Position numbers and translations under genes: made by a program. From assembly GCA_973895155.1 (NCBI GenBank), contig OZ316894.1:19530001-19594000 (forward strand): a stretch of DNA of 64,000 nt, read 5' to 3'. Source of the stretch: Marsupella aquatica (Eukaryota; Marchantiophyta). Under the pieces are notes generated by a model. That model did no database searches and had not been told where the DNA came from. It saw only the letters and a list, made by a program, of their open reading frames with translations. Position 1 is the stretch's first letter. Every line of letters starts with the position of its first letter. Positions 1 through 11,468 of this stretch are shown piece after piece.

Positions 1-79
1 TGGATTTTGTGCTGGTCGATCTGATCGTGGGTTGTGGTGCTCACAGAGGAAGCCCAGAACACCTAAGTTTAATAATAAG

Positions 80-2842
80 ATGACAAGGATTGCACTTTGG
101 GTGGATGGGTGCTCTACTTCAGCATGGGTGAAGGCAAGGCTCCAATTGATCATTCAAGGCAGATTGCCATCTCGTGCATATGGAATTGTGGGCTCCGTCA
201 TCCGGCAGATGTCTAGCGCAGCAAAATTTTACAACCCGTCTCTTCAGCTGCAGGATGAGCTCGACGCATTTCGTGATCAATGGAGGCCTCAGAAGACGGC
301 TGCCGAGCTGTACGGGAGGGAAGCTCAATCAGCACAGCCTGAATACAGAGGGGAAGCTGAAGCTCTCGCTGGTTTTCACGGTGTAAGGGGGCATGCCAAC
401 AATGTAGCACAGCTGGAGGCACCATCCCCTGAAACTCGCCCAGGGGCTAGCAAGTGGAGGGAAGCTGCAAGGATGATCGAGCAGAGTCGGCATCCTTCTC
501 ATAAAGTCGTTGGTGGGATTGAATTACGTCAACAGAACACTGACAGCTTGAAAGTGGAACTCAATCCAGTAGGCGACGCAAAAGCAAAATTGACCAGACC
601 TATAGCAGCGAACGGTGTGCTGGAGATACGAGACCCGGAACCTCTATCCAGAGAGGAAGATGAGCAATCTCCTGCAATCTACAATTATGGCAGCCGAGAT
701 TGGTCTCGAAACAGTGGACAAGGGAATGGCAGTACCGACATGCATAGCGCGGGGACCACGAGTCAAGCATCTGCGGTGTTCCAGAATCGTCGACAAAGAA
801 GCATTTCTACAGTGTACGCATATGTTAAAGATCTGCAAACGTGCTCTAAACAGAAAGACCTTTTAGCGGCCAAGCAGGTGCATTACCACATCATCCAGAG
901 TGGAATGGATAAGCATCCATATGTGGCGGTAACCCTCCTGACTGCATATATCAAATGTGGGGCATTGTTGGATGCACGCCGAGTTTTTGATCAGCTTGGG
1001 AAGAAAAATGTTGTTACTTGGAGCAATATGATTGCAGCATATGCTAAGAGTGATGATGCTGAATCTGCACTAGACCTTTTCCATCAAATGCGCCAAGAAG
1101 GCGAGCAGCCTGATGAGGTCACGTATCTGAGCATCCTAAAAGCATGTGCTAACCCCTTAGCTCTGAAATGGGGAAGGAAAATTCATGAGTATATTCGACA
1201 TGCTGGCTTGGAATCCGATTTGCGTGTAGGGACTGCCCTCCTAAGAATGTATGCAAAGAATGAGAGTATAGACGAAGCCCGACTGCTTTTTAACAGAATG
1301 GAGAAACGCGATGTAGTCACATGGACTGTCATGATTGGTGGATATGCACAAGGTGGTTATGGTGTGGAAGCATATCGACTGTTCCTCCAAATGAGACGTG
1401 AAGGCTTCGAACCAGATGCAATCACATATGTGAGCATCCTGAACGCATCTGCGAGTGCGGGGGCTTTGAAATGGGTGAAGGAGATTCATGGCCACGCTAG
1501 CAAAGCCGGACTGGAGTCAGATTTGCGTGTGGGTAGTGCACTGATTCATGTGTATGCAAAGAGTGGCCGTATAGATGATGCCCGACTGGTTTTTGACAGA
1601 ATGGAGAAACGGAATGTATTTACATGGACTGTAATGATCGGTGGACTTGCCCAACATGGATGTGGACATGAAGCATATGAACTGTTCCTCCGAATGAGAC
1701 ATGAAGGCTTCGAACCAGATGCAATCACTTATGTGAGCATCCTGAACGCATCTGCAAGTGCGGGGGCTTTGGAATGGGTGAAGGAGATTCATGGCCACGC
1801 TAGCAAAGCCGGCCTGGAGTCGGATTTGCGTGTGGGCAATGCACTGGTTCACATGTATGCCAAGAGTGGCAGTATAGATGACGCCCGACTGGTTTTTGAC
1901 AGAATGCAGAAACGCGATGTAGTCACATGGAATGTAATGATCGGTGGACTTGCACAACATGGATGTGGGAATGAAGCCCTGGAACTCTTCCGAGAGATGA
2001 CCGCAGACGGTGTGGAGCCCGACGGGACATCATTCGTGGCGGTGCTGTCAGCTTGTTGTCATGGAGGCCTTGTTAATGAGGGCCGTAGACTCTTTTCGGC
2101 TATGACTCAAAAGTATGGCATCGAGCCCTCCGTTGTGCATTGTACCTGCATGGTGGATCTTCTTGGGCGGGCTGGACACTTGGAGGAAGCACATATCTTC
2201 ATTACTAACATGCCAGTTGAACCAAATATTATAACTTGGACAGCCTTGCTTGGGGCTTGTAGAACTTACAGGAATGTTGAGTTGGGCGAACTTGTTGCTA
2301 AGGAGCTTTTCGAATTGGATCCCAGTAAGCCGTCTACATATGTGCTTCTCTCCAACATCTATGCTGCATCTGGCAAGTCGGAGAACGTGACTTTGGTGCG
2401 CACGATGATGCAAGAGGGAGGTGTTCGGAAGGAGCCAGGGCGTAGCTGGATTGAAGTCAATAACAAGGTGCATGAATTTGTCGCAGGGGATACATCTCAC
2501 CCAGAAGCGAAGGCGATATATACTGAGCTCAATAAATTGACTGAAAAACTGAAGGCTGAAGGCTACATTCCCGATACCCGGCTTGTGTTGCATGATATCA
2601 ATGAGGAGGATAAAGAACTAGTGCTTTGCTCTCACAGTGAGAAGTTGGCTATTGCTTATGGACTAATTCACGTCCCTCGGGAAGAACCAATTCGTGTAAC
2701 TAAGAACCTTCGGGTTTGTCCAGATTGCCATGCAGCAACCAAGTTGATCTCTAAGGTGACAGGTCGCGAGATTATAGCAAGGGATGCAAATCGCTTTCAC
2801 CATTTTAAAGATGGGGTGTGTTCTTGTGGTGATTACTGGTGA
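80..2842 (+). CDS. PLS-class PPR protein with E/E+ and DYW deaminase domain (organellar RNA editing factor)
   Basis: An intronless reading frame of 920 residues. I chose the ATG at 80; the frame is open upstream to about position 32, but only from TTG, and a CAG|AGG junction near 46 looks like the acceptor of a 5'-leader intron. Residues 1-240 are a long, poorly structured N-terminus compatible with an organelle transit peptide. PPR repeats of P, L and S type run from about residue 243 to 770, with repeated VVTW..MI and GFEPDAITYVSILNA cores. They are followed by the PG box (RKEPGRSWIEV, about 781-792) and a complete DYW domain from about 828, with HSE near 850, CPDCH near 880, and the terminal GDYW. 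Proteins of this family bind one organellar transcript and deaminate a specific C to U; HxE and CxxC bind the catalytic zinc. The edited target cannot be read from the sequence. Nucleotides 1379-1681 and 1682-1984 are a near-identical internal duplication. Confidence 0.95.
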   Translation: MTRIALWVDGCSTSAWVKARLQLIIQGRLPSRAYGIVGSVIRQMSSAAKFYNPSLQLQDELDAFRDQWRPQKTAAELYGREAQSAQPEYRGEAEALAGFHGVRGHANNVAQLEAPSPETRPGASKWREAARMIEQSRHPSHKVVGGIELRQQNTDSLKVELNPVGDAKAKLTRPIAANGVLEIRDPEPLSREEDEQSPAIYNYGSRDWSRNSGQGNGSTDMHSAGTTSQASAVFQNRRQRSISTVYAYVKDLQTCSKQKDLLAAKQVHYHIIQSGMDKHPYVAVTLLTAYIKCGALLDARRVFDQLGKKNVVTWSNMIAAYAKSDDAESALDLFHQMRQEGEQPDEVTYLSILKACANPLALKWGRKIHEYIRHAGLESDLRVGTALLRMYAKNESIDEARLLFNRMEKRDVVTWTVMIGGYAQGGYGVEAYRLFLQMRREGFEPDAITYVSILNASASAGALKWVKEIHGHASKAGLESDLRVGSALIHVYAKSGRIDDARLVFDRMEKRNVFTWTVMIGGLAQHGCGHEAYELFLRMRHEGFEPDAITYVSILNASASAGALEWVKEIHGHASKAGLESDLRVGNALVHMYAKSGSIDDARLVFDRMQKRDVVTWNVMIGGLAQHGCGNEALELFREMTADGVEPDGTSFVAVLSACCHGGLVNEGRRLFSAMTQKYGIEPSVVHCTCMVDLLGRAGHLEEAHIFITNMPVEPNIITWTALLGACRTYRNVELGELVAKELFELDPSKPSTYVLLSNIYAASGKSENVTLVRTMMQEGGVRKEPGRSWIEVNNKVHEFVAGDTSHPEAKAIYTELNKLTEKLKAEGYIPDTRLVLHDINEEDKELVLCSHSEKLAIAYGLIHVPREEPIRVTKNLRVCPDCHAATKLISKVTGREIIARDANRFHHFKDGVCSCGDYW
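1379..1984 (+). repeat. Internal 303-bp PPR-triplet duplication
   Basis: Two consecutive 303-bp (101-codon) blocks, 1379-1681 and 1682-1984, are almost identical in DNA. A third, more diverged block lies at about 1076-1378. Each block holds one set of PPR motifs, so the array grew by in-frame duplication. The high DNA identity suggests a recent event or gene conversion. Confidence 0.85.
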
Positions 2843-3708
2843 CCAGATTGAAAGCTGTGTTGCGCTGGCTGGAAAGTGACAGAAAGCAGTACTCAGTCGC
2901 AGTCCAGATATAGTCAGGTTTTTGTTGTTGGCTTGATAAAGGCATATTTTCAGAAAGCAGGACTGTCGAGAGGTTTTCATTGCAGCCCTCAGCGATGGCA
3001 GTTCTGTGACAGGAACTTTGAGACTATGGAATTTGGCGTTTTCACCGGCCCTTACCAGGCTGAACGGCTGTCTTGCAGTGACGGTGTACAAAGTGTAACA
3101 TCAAAGAACTATAGGTACACACCCATTTACTCTTCGTTTATATCTATACTTCGTCACCAGCAACTTGAACGAATTTCTCTCTTAAGTCATCAGAGCTCAG
3201 TCCTCTTCCTGTGTGTTAGATCCTCTCCAAACTAGTCTTGATATTTACTTGCCTTGATGTTACCCTGTGCTCCGTTTCGTCATCTGCAGGAGGCGACTCC
3301 AAGACTCGATGCTTCGAACTGGGCAGAAAGAGTATGGACAAAGTATTCATCATCCCAAAGTCCATGAATTTGCTTTCACGGTATTCCCTATAACCTTCAA
3401 AGCCAACCGAGCACATCTAAGCGCAACGTCCATTCTCAGCCATGATCTGTGGAGATTAAAGCAGGTTTTGTTAAGAGTGAGTCGCCCATGTGAGATTTTT
3501 AGTCAGGGCAATCCAGGTTCATGAATTCGTATCTGCTGTTTGTTCTGTCCAGCTGTTTATTACAGTATGATTTAGTCGGCTAAGAAGCTTCTTAGCTTTG
3601 ACTTTGTTGCATAGAAAATGTCCCCTTGACCAGTACAGCCCGATAGCTCCTGCCGGACCCACAAACATGGGTCCCGGTATACGGTGTATACCATGATAAA
3701 CGTCCTTA

Positions 3709-3791
3709 TTTTCTTTAAATCAGTGAGGGCTGCACCATACCATCGTTATGTTCTTTAAATCAGTGAGTGCTTCTTTAAATCAGTGAGTGCA
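3709..3791. repeat. Short repeat, three copies of TTCTTTAAATCAGTGAG
   Basis: The 17-bp word occurs three times. The first copy is separated from the second by about 40 bp, and the last two are directly adjacent. No coding content. Confidence 0.8.
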
Positions 3792-4716
3792 CATGGTATA
3801 TTACCACATTTTGATGAGTGATTACCGGCAGGGCACAAACTTTCGGTAGGTTTAGGCCCCCAAGAGGTTTAGTTTGTTTGTAGAGATTATTTTTTGGGGG
3901 TTGAAGTAGAGTTCGCAGCGACAAACAGGAGGAGTTTGATTAATCTGAACCATAATTGTTTATAAGGTTTCACATGATATTTTGATGTCAGAAGTAGAAA
4001 GAAAGGTTTACTCAAAGTAATGCTAGAATGGAGCACTCCATGAACCTTGTAATTAGTCAGTGGTAATTGGAGGCAATTATGGCCCTTCCCTCATTCAACT
4101 TTTGCTTCCATGGAATAAAATCCTGTTTATACGCAAAAGGTTTTAAGCCTCTACTTGTGTTCTGCTGCCACTGAGGAATTTTGACTAGGAAAGAAACAGT
4201 AGATTATGATTGTTTTAATCCGCTGGGTGATTATTACAGTCATCTGCAGCATATCAATGAAGAGATAATGCAATCAATTGATATGCTACCATCGCAATCA
4301 ATTGATATGTCCAAAAGCCGTCACCAGAGACACTGTTGTGTACAAAAGCCTTCACCACATAACCTCTGAAAAAAGGTTATTGTCATTTGTTTACCTTACT
4401 AATAAATGGCAAACAGAACCTAGAGTTGGGGTCTGGGCTTCTAGAGTGAAGCCTCTACAAAATAACCCCAAGGGCCCCACCAAATTTATATCCATGGAAA
4501 GAAGGATGGGATACAATATATCTATCTCAAAAAAGATGAATACATGATGATCATGTCTATCCACATTCAAAGAACAAGACCAAATTTATGTCCATAGAAA
4601 GAAGGATGGAATATGATATATCTCAAGAAAATATGAATAACACAATGATTTTTGTTATCATGTCTATTCACATTCAAAGAATATGCATTCAGGCTTGTGT
4701 CCAGAAGCGTTGCCAT

Positions 4717-5125
4717 CAATGTGATAATATACAGTGTGCATTCCTTGATTTTAAAAAAATAACATCAAAATGTGATAATATACGGTGAATGTGGTAATAC
4801 CATCAATGTGCTAGTATACAGTGTGCATTCCTTGATTTAAAGAAAATAACATTAAAATGTGATAATATACGTAATACCATCAATGTGGTAATATACAGTG
4901 TGCATTCCTTGATTTAAAGAAAATAACATTAAAATGTGATAACATATGTAATACCATCAATGTGGTAATATATAGTGTGCATTCCTTGATTTAAAGAAAA
5001 TAACATTAAAATGTGATAATATACCGTGAATGTGATAATATACTGTGTGCATTCATTGATTTAAATAAAATAACATCAAAATGTGGTAATCCTGTGTGCA
5101 TTCATTGATTTTAAAAAAATAACAA
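4717..5125. repeat. Tandem repeat, unit about 77-87 bp, roughly five copies
   Basis: Each unit reads CAATGTGGTAATATACAG, then TGTGCATTCCTTGATTT, an A-rich stretch, AACATTAAAATGTGATAA and a variable ATAC segment. Units at about 4717, 4804, 4882 and 4960 are the clearest; the last ones are shortened. No coding content. Confidence 0.85.
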
Positions 5126-5144
5126 GATTTATCATGGTATGGAA

Positions 5145-5262
5145 AGACATCATACACCATATATGTCATATTTTGATGTGCAAGATATCATACAGAGTAT
5201 ATGTCATATTTCTATGTGTAGGATAACATACACCCTATATGTCATATTGTGATGTACGAGCC
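5145..5262. repeat. Tandem repeat, unit about 38-40 bp, three copies
   Basis: Three diverged copies of a unit built on CATACACC.TATATGTCATATT followed by ..GATGT. The array is separate from the one just upstream. Confidence 0.7.
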
Positions 5263-5438
5263 CTATGCGGGTGTGTGGAGGGCCGTTCCATAGGGAGTGG
5301 GCTAGGGCATTTATGGGGCAATGGAAGCATATATGTGCTAGGGTACACATTTCTTCCATCAATGGTCAAGAAAAACAACTAAATAAAATTTAACGACTGT
5401 GGATCTTTCCTACCCAGGAACTTTTTTGTATTGAGACT

Positions 5439-5582
5439 AAGGATGAAAAACAAACTGGATCCCTTATTATAGTTGTAGATAGTTACCACCCGTTCAAAAA
5501 CATTGGGACAAAGGATGAAAAACAAAGGGGATCATTTATTATAGTTATAGAAAGTTACCACCCGTCCAAAAACATTCACCAT
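5439..5582. repeat. 72-bp imperfect tandem duplication
   Basis: Two copies offset by 72 bp share AAGGATGAAAAACAAA, TTATTATAGTT and AGTTACCACCCGT. They differ at several positions, so the duplication is not recent. Confidence 0.75.
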
Positions 5583-5850
5583 TAATGTCCAAACACTGTC
5601 CTGTGATTGGTTGTTCTTGCTTTTCCTTCGTCACGAACTTGGTTACCAGGCCACAGTAAGGTACCAATAAATGTCGTAGTCGTAGTCGTAGTCGCGGTAG
5701 ACAGAAGGAACGGCACCTTTCTGTGGGTACCGTGCTCCCTGTGCATGAGCAGGAAGTGTCGGTGAGACACAATCTCATGTTGCGGTGCGCACCAAAATCA
5801 CTCAACCTTCCATCCAATTTCCCTCTTCTTTGCTTCAATTGACCAGTCCG

Positions 5851-6759
5851 ACTACCCGCTCTCTGAACGCAAATTGAGGTGAGCTGAAGAAACCTCTCTC
5901 AAACGATAGATTGCTTTGAAAGAATCCCGGTTCGTAGACTCTTTGCCTAGCTTCTCTTTTCACGAGCTATGAGCTAGATTGTTGATTGGAGGAGTGACGG
6001 CCCCGGTGCGCCAGAGGAGCTTCTTCGTGGTGCTATCAGGCATGCGGGTCCTGATCTTTCACCCTTTGTTTTCGCTCCATTGGACCTTGACTGAGGGTTT
6101 TGGTGGTCTTTTGTAGCTTTTGCAGGGGGAGAATTATGTGGTTTGGTGACATCAGATTTTAAACTATTCTTTTTTCGAGGTGCTACGGTACAGTTGTAAG
6201 GAAGCTCTGCTTTGTGCGGCAAGCTATTGTGCGTACCCTGCGTTGCGCTGTGGAGGTAGAGGTGGAGACCTTGCACATTTGCTCTTCATTTAGTGGTCAT
6301 TGCGCGGTGTTGCGTGGAGCAGACGGAGGGAGGACTGGACTCGGTAGTGTGCGGTGGGACTTGACTCCTTCGTCGGGGACTGTGAGTAGTAGGAAGCGAT
6401 CAATCCGCAGCAGCAGTGAGATAATCTTGCAGGTTGGAAGCTGATCGACTTGGTTTTGCTGCGGGCAGCTGCAGTAGCGTCAACTTCTCAGAGAGTTAAC
6501 AGGGACGGAACTAGGCGGCGGAGGGAAGGTCGACATAACAGGGGATTTTTAAGCTCTGCTTCGTGGCAGTAGTGAATTTAGGGTGACTCTTGACGTTACT
6601 TAGGGTTGGCAGCCGAATTTGGAAAGGGGGCACTTCCGCTCGCTTTCGAGAATCAGGAGTAAGTTGTGATTCGGCTGTCGGAAGTGTACCGGACAGGATC
6701 TTCTCTTTCAGCGACCTAATTCTTATTATTGTCATCGAGCGATCGGCTCAGCGAACGTC
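5851..6759 (+). promoter_or_regulatory. Presumed promoter and 5' leader of the YIF1 gene
   Basis: About 900 bp upstream of the YIF1 start lack a coding signal of their own and are richer in GC than the spacer before them, as expected for promoter and leader. No TATA box or transcription start could be fixed. Several out-of-frame ATGs occur, so the leader may itself be spliced. Confidence 0.35.
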
Positions 6760-8143
6760 ATGTCGGTAAGCGAGAGATATGTGCTGCAATTTCCAGAAAC
6801 GTCCTTGGTGGTCCTTGTCTTTCCGCGGGTGGATGAGTTAAGAGTCGCCATTGACAAGAGGTTGGATGATTGCAGTACCCAGGTGGATACAACGAATTCG
6901 GGGTGCAACCGGGCATGCAGCGAGTCGATAGACCAAATCCGCCCGGAGGATTCGACGATGCATTCTATGGTGCTGGGTCTGGCTTCATGCGGAGTGGTCT
7001 TAGCATGTACGGCAACAAGATCTTGGGAAGTAGCAGGGATTATGTGCAGAGCAATGTAAGTTCTTCGTTTGGAAACGAAAGACCATTTGACGATGTCTCT
7101 ATTTACAATGCCTGGGTCCATATGTGCTCTTTCCAGCCATTTAGGTTTGGCCTCACATCCGTCTGCAATTTTTAAAAAGGCTGATTGGGGTATAGTTGTT
7201 CGAGTAAGCAAAGGTCTTGACTTGGATTTTGTGCGTGTGACAGATGAGTAGATATCTTGCAGGCCATGACTTGCAGTATTACTTCCAAGTCAATGATCAA
7301 TATGTAAAAAATAAGATCAAAGTTGTGCTCTTCCCCTTCTTGCACAAGGTATGTCAACTCGTCTGTAAGCATTCTGAGCGAACGCTCATGCCTTTCGGTT
7401 AATTTCATATGATGCAATTGTGGTGTAGTCGCATTTGCGCCTTTTTAGAAAAGTTAACACTTGTGCCGATGTACAAACCTTTGCTGATAAGCTCAATCGT
7501 TTTGTAAGTCCAGGGTCATTGGACTAGAATAGCCGAGCAGGTTGCTGGTGGTCTAACTTACAAGCCACCGCGTTATGACATAAACGCTCCTGATTTGTAT
7601 ATTCCGATGATGGCCTTTGCGACTTATGTTGTCCTTTGCGGGATTGCTATGGGCCTTTCAGACAGGTATGTTGTTTAGAATCCCTTGTTTTCAGATTAAA
7701 GTTGAGTTCACATTCTTCCGGCCCGGAATTGCTGACATCTTTTGTTGTTGTTGTGTACCAGGTGGTCTTCAGAAGTCTTGGGTGCCAAATTTACGAAAGC
7801 TTTGATAGGGTGGGCTGCAGAAGTGGTGTTGCTTCGTGGATCCTTATATGCGCTGGGGAGTGGGGATGCCCCTTTTCTGGATGTGGTAGCTTATTCTGGG
7901 TACGCCTTCGTAGGTATTTGTGTAACGATTGTGGGCCGTATCATATCAAGCTATTGGATTGTCCCGTGGAGTATGGGACTGTGGACAGGTCTCTGCATGG
8001 CTATTTTCCTGGTGAAGACTCTGAAGAGAATTTTGTTCGCTGAAGTTCGGAGTTACGATAGGGATTCTAGTAAACATCACTACCTTCTTCTCTTCATGGG
8101 AGTGGTACAACTTCCTCTGTTCTTTTGGCTTGGAAGCGTTTGA
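6760..8143 (+). CDS. YIF1: YIF1-family (Yip1-interacting factor) membrane protein
   Basis: Five exons, 6760-6765, 6876-7055, 7244-7348, 7514-7665 and 7762-8143, join in phase into 274 residues, the usual YIF1 length. The first exon encodes only Met-Ser; I chose it because its GTAAG donor leads in phase into the YPGGYNEFG start of exon 2. The N-terminal half is cytosolic and rich in Gly and Pro ([13 protein letters not shown]). It leads into the conserved [20 protein letters not shown] and GHWTRI segments. The C-terminal half has about five hydrophobic helices (from [11 protein letters not shown] to [10 protein letters not shown]). YIF1 partners with YIP1 and works in ER-to-Golgi vesicle traffic in other eukaryotes; that role is family knowledge. 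All introns are 90-190 bp with GT-AG borders. The two-codon first exon is the least certain part. Confidence 0.9.
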
Positions 8144-8466
8144 ATGTACTGATGAGCAAGCAATGCCTGGTGATGCCAAGCGAATGGAACCCGTGGAGCG
8201 TCCACTGTACCATACATTCTTTCAGTTACGGCCGTCCAGGCCAGCGACCTGAGCTAATGCTGCACCAGGGTATGTCCTGTGCCTGACGATTCGCAGAGGG
8301 ACAAAGAACCAGTTTACCAGACGGATTATGGTAATTCTCTTAATATCCCACGTCCTTGAAAATGGACCTGAAGCGAGAGTTGTCATAATTACTTTCACTA
8401 CTACACGGCAAGGTGCGTCCAGAGCTAGGTCTGTACTATCTGCTTAACGATCTCCTACTGGTTAGA

Positions 8467-8493
8467 TAGGAGGACCACTTTTCGGTCCTCCTT
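8467..8493. other. Perfect 9-bp hairpin downstream of YIF1
   Basis: AGGAGGACC (8468-8476) pairs with GGTCCTCCT (8484-8492) around a 7-nt loop, ACTTTTC. It lies about 325 bp after the YIF1 stop, possibly in its 3' untranslated region. Function unknown. Confidence 0.6.
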
Positions 8494-9914
8494 AGCTCTG
8501 GCGCTGTGACATGCTGGCCAGCACCATTCCTCAACTACTCTGGTTTACTAGGACTTTCGTGGGGTTCTTTTTCCCAGTACTCTCGAAGTTCCCCCAAGCC
8601 GCCGTCGATCTTGTTGATAGTTCCTCTGCCTACGCCAAGAACATTTTTTTCGTAGTTCATTATTTGAAAATTCTTGGTCTGGACTGCATGTGAAATATGT
8701 CAAAGATCTAGGTTATTTTTATTGCAGCTTAACTGGCTGTTCGGACATCAAGTGTGCGCAAGAAAAACTGAACTCACTTTGGTGACGAACGATTAGGTTT
8801 TAGTTAGTGATGAAAATATGCTTGATACAGGAAATGTTTAGAGGAGTTGTGAAATGTACCTCACTTGTGGGAACACTTCTTGCATAGCCCTAAGGATTTT
8901 CTGATATTTCATAGGTTGGGGGGCACATGAATTCCAGTTGTGCCCAGAGTTCATAGGCTAAGGGATTTCTCAATCAGGAAAATTGCACTGATGGCTCGTT
9001 TTCGATCTCTGTATATGCTTAGCTCTGAGAGGATAACGCTCTGTTCTTTTTCCCTTTCGGTGTAGAAAACATTCACGATCTTACATGGACGACATCAGGC
9101 TGAAAAGCTCCCTGCGTGCTACCGGTGCCTGTACAATTTGTTCGAGTCCAGTAAGCGCTACTGGTTTGGTCAGTGTTTGGAATCCTGTAGCCTGTGTGCT
9201 TGAAGGGTTTGTCACACAATTGAAACCTTATTATGATTGTTGGATCTCATTTAGTGGGCATCGCGCGCAAACTTGAATGAGCCTGAAAGCTATGCTGATA
9301 TGCGAACTATTCACCTCTCCCTAAGGTCAACATCCTAATTAAATTTTCATGTTGCTTTCAGTTGGAATCTCGTTCTGAGTCCAATTTGGGAAGGGGATGC
9401 CTGGATGATGTGTTTTGTAGACATCGGGTCTTATGTTGCAATGTGGGTGCTCCCAAGGGGCCTGCATTCCGCCCTAGTAGCAATTGCATCGACTCCTCTG
9501 TTCCACGGAAAGCAATACGATAAGCACCACGGGAGGTTCACATTTCTTGCTCCGGACAATAGTCGGTACTGGCATATATGTAGTTTTGATTGTCCACGCA
9601 ATAATCGCTCCAATTGGTCTTCGGATTTGATTGCAGAGGATATTTAAGCTCATCAGAGAGGATGCACAATGCCTCTTTCGATTCCGCGTTTGTCCTCTCT
9701 TTATCAACGATCGATTTTGTTATGCATATTTAATCTCATCGGAGGCACAATCTGTTTGAGTTACTTTCTCATGAAAAGCCCATGGGTCTTTTCATTCTCT
9801 CTAGAATGTGATTTCTCTCCATATTGACGTTTTTGCTACAGAGATACGCATGTTTGGATATGATTGTTCACTCCTTATTGACGTTTTTGCTAATATTGCG
9901 CTGAGATATGCATG

Positions 9915-10136
9915 TTCTAAATTCTCTACTATCTAAGTAGCGTTTTATTGGCCTTGTAGCTCAAAAGGTCAATCAAGGAGAAAGGAAAGAAGGAGACGAG
10001 AAGAGGATCAGCGGAACATAACATCTTCTAAATTCTCTACTATCTATGTAGCGTTTTATTGGCCTTGTAGCTCAAAAGGTCAATCAAGGAGAAAGGAAAG
10101 AAGGAGACGAGAAGAGGATCAGCGGAACATAACATC
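9915..10136. repeat. 111-bp tandem duplication (one mismatch seen)
   Basis: Copies 9915-10025 and 10026-10136 start TTCTAAATTCTCTACTATCT and end GCGGAACATAACATC. The only difference I see is TAAGTAG versus TATGTAG. The near identity points to a recent duplication. Confidence 0.9.
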
Positions 10137-10326
10137 TTCTAGTTTGTCGAAACCTTTACAAAGCATGCAAGATTGGGACAGAAGCCATTAAAAATTGCTC
10201 TACTAAAGTTTGGGTAGCGATCTGAGCAAGCATGCCCTTGTGCAAACGAAGAAAAGAAACAGAAGAATTTACTGAAAAGTTCCAAGCGACAGAGAAAGGA
10301 AGAAAAAAGGACCACCGAGGACCAAA

Positions 10327-10491
10327 CGGAAACCAATTCCAAAGTGAAGTAAGACACCTTCCCACCAGACTGCCTTCAACCACAGCTACTAGTTAGCAGA
10401 GACCAGGACGGAAACCAGTTCCAAAGTGAAGTAGACACCCCCCCCCACCAGACTGCCTTCAACCACAGCTACTAGCTAGCAGAGACCAGAT
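10327..10491. repeat. 82-bp imperfect tandem duplication
   Basis: Copy one runs 10327-10408 and copy two starts at 10409. Both run from CGGAAACCA to TAGCAGAGACCAG. Copy two carries a run of C in place of CTTCCC. Confidence 0.85.
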
Positions 10492-11452
10492 AGTATTGTG
10501 AACAATGATCACTTGGCAAAGCTGGGAACTTTCCAAACTGCAGGTGTTTTCAATGCTGATATTGCGGAGCATGTATGTAAATCTTGACACCCCTCAATTG
10601 GACTACTTGCAAAGTAGAAAGGAAACATCATGGACACATTCCTCTGGGTTGAGATTTGTGCAGGGATTGTGCCCACAATTGCTAAGAAGGTCCAGAATTC
10701 CTGAATAAAGATTAGTCAGGGTTCAGATGGAGCATACCGCATAAAGTAGAGACCGGTGGAGCTGTGGGTGCGTGTGGAGGGCTGGTGTGGGGAAGCCAAT
10801 ATATCTGAAAGCACATACATGCTTACTTAGTGTTGAACACATTCCATGGGGGTTTCAGGAAAGCTGAGGTTTAACTTTTAATGCACTAAGGTTTGTGGTC
10901 CATTGGATATTTTGCACACTATTGGTGACTAACTAAGATAAACCAGTTGGTGACATAATAGTATTTTGGTCAAGAACACTTGACTGAGAAGACTAAACAA
11001 ATCTTCCTCCCCCTCCTTCATTGAGCACACTATCACCACTCAAAGACAATATGCACATGTGCAATACACAACAAACACACAAATAATTGACTAGATATGT
11101 GGTTCAGCTCTCCAAATTGTAAATCCACTGGAACACAAGAGAAATTTACTGGAATACAAGTCTGTCGGCCAATAAAGTCTCCACAAACTAAACTCTCCTT
11201 ATCTTTTAGATGGCTTTGTAACAATGAGCCCAAGTTCCATGCGCATCTAACCTTAACCAAGTACCTGACTATGGTTAGACCAACTGCCGTTACATACACA
11301 GTAATTCTAGACCCAAGAGTAAACGTCTAGCATCCTTCTCCTTCATGCTACTTCCTTCACCCTCTCTCAGGCTGTCATGTTTGTTTAGTACTTGGGTAGT
11401 TACTTAACTACTCTCTGACTACTGATATATGGGGTCCTGAATTTTTTATATG

Positions 11453-11468
11453 AAACATGAAATTACAT
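11453..11468. repeat. Left target-site duplication of retroposed insert
   Basis: AAACATGAAATTACAT occurs here and again at 12226-12241, flanking 757 bp that end in a run of A. Confidence 0.75.

Larger units (their letters stand above)
2843..5850. other. Intergenic spacer between PPR gene and YIF1 leader
   Basis: No gene was recognised here. The first few hundred bases are presumably the PPR 3' untranslated region. From about 3540 the DNA is AT-rich and dominated by tandem repeats, listed separately at 3709, 4717, 5145 and 5439. Short reading frames here contain repeat sequence and show no family motif. Confidence 0.6.
8144..11452. other. Spacer between YIF1 and the retroposed insert
   Basis: Apart from the hairpin near 8470 and two tandem duplications (9915-10136 and 10327-10491), I see no gene, RNA or mobile element. 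Several short open frames on both strands show no recognisable motif and no splice-compatible partners. Confidence 0.5.

Noticed and set aside
32-79. N-terminal extension of the PPR frame to position 32
   Set aside because: The first codon there is TTG and an acceptor-like CAG|AGG interrupts it; the ATG at 80 is preferred.
1517-1960. 147-residue minus-strand frame inside the PPR gene
   Set aside because: A shadow of the internally duplicated PPR coding sequence.
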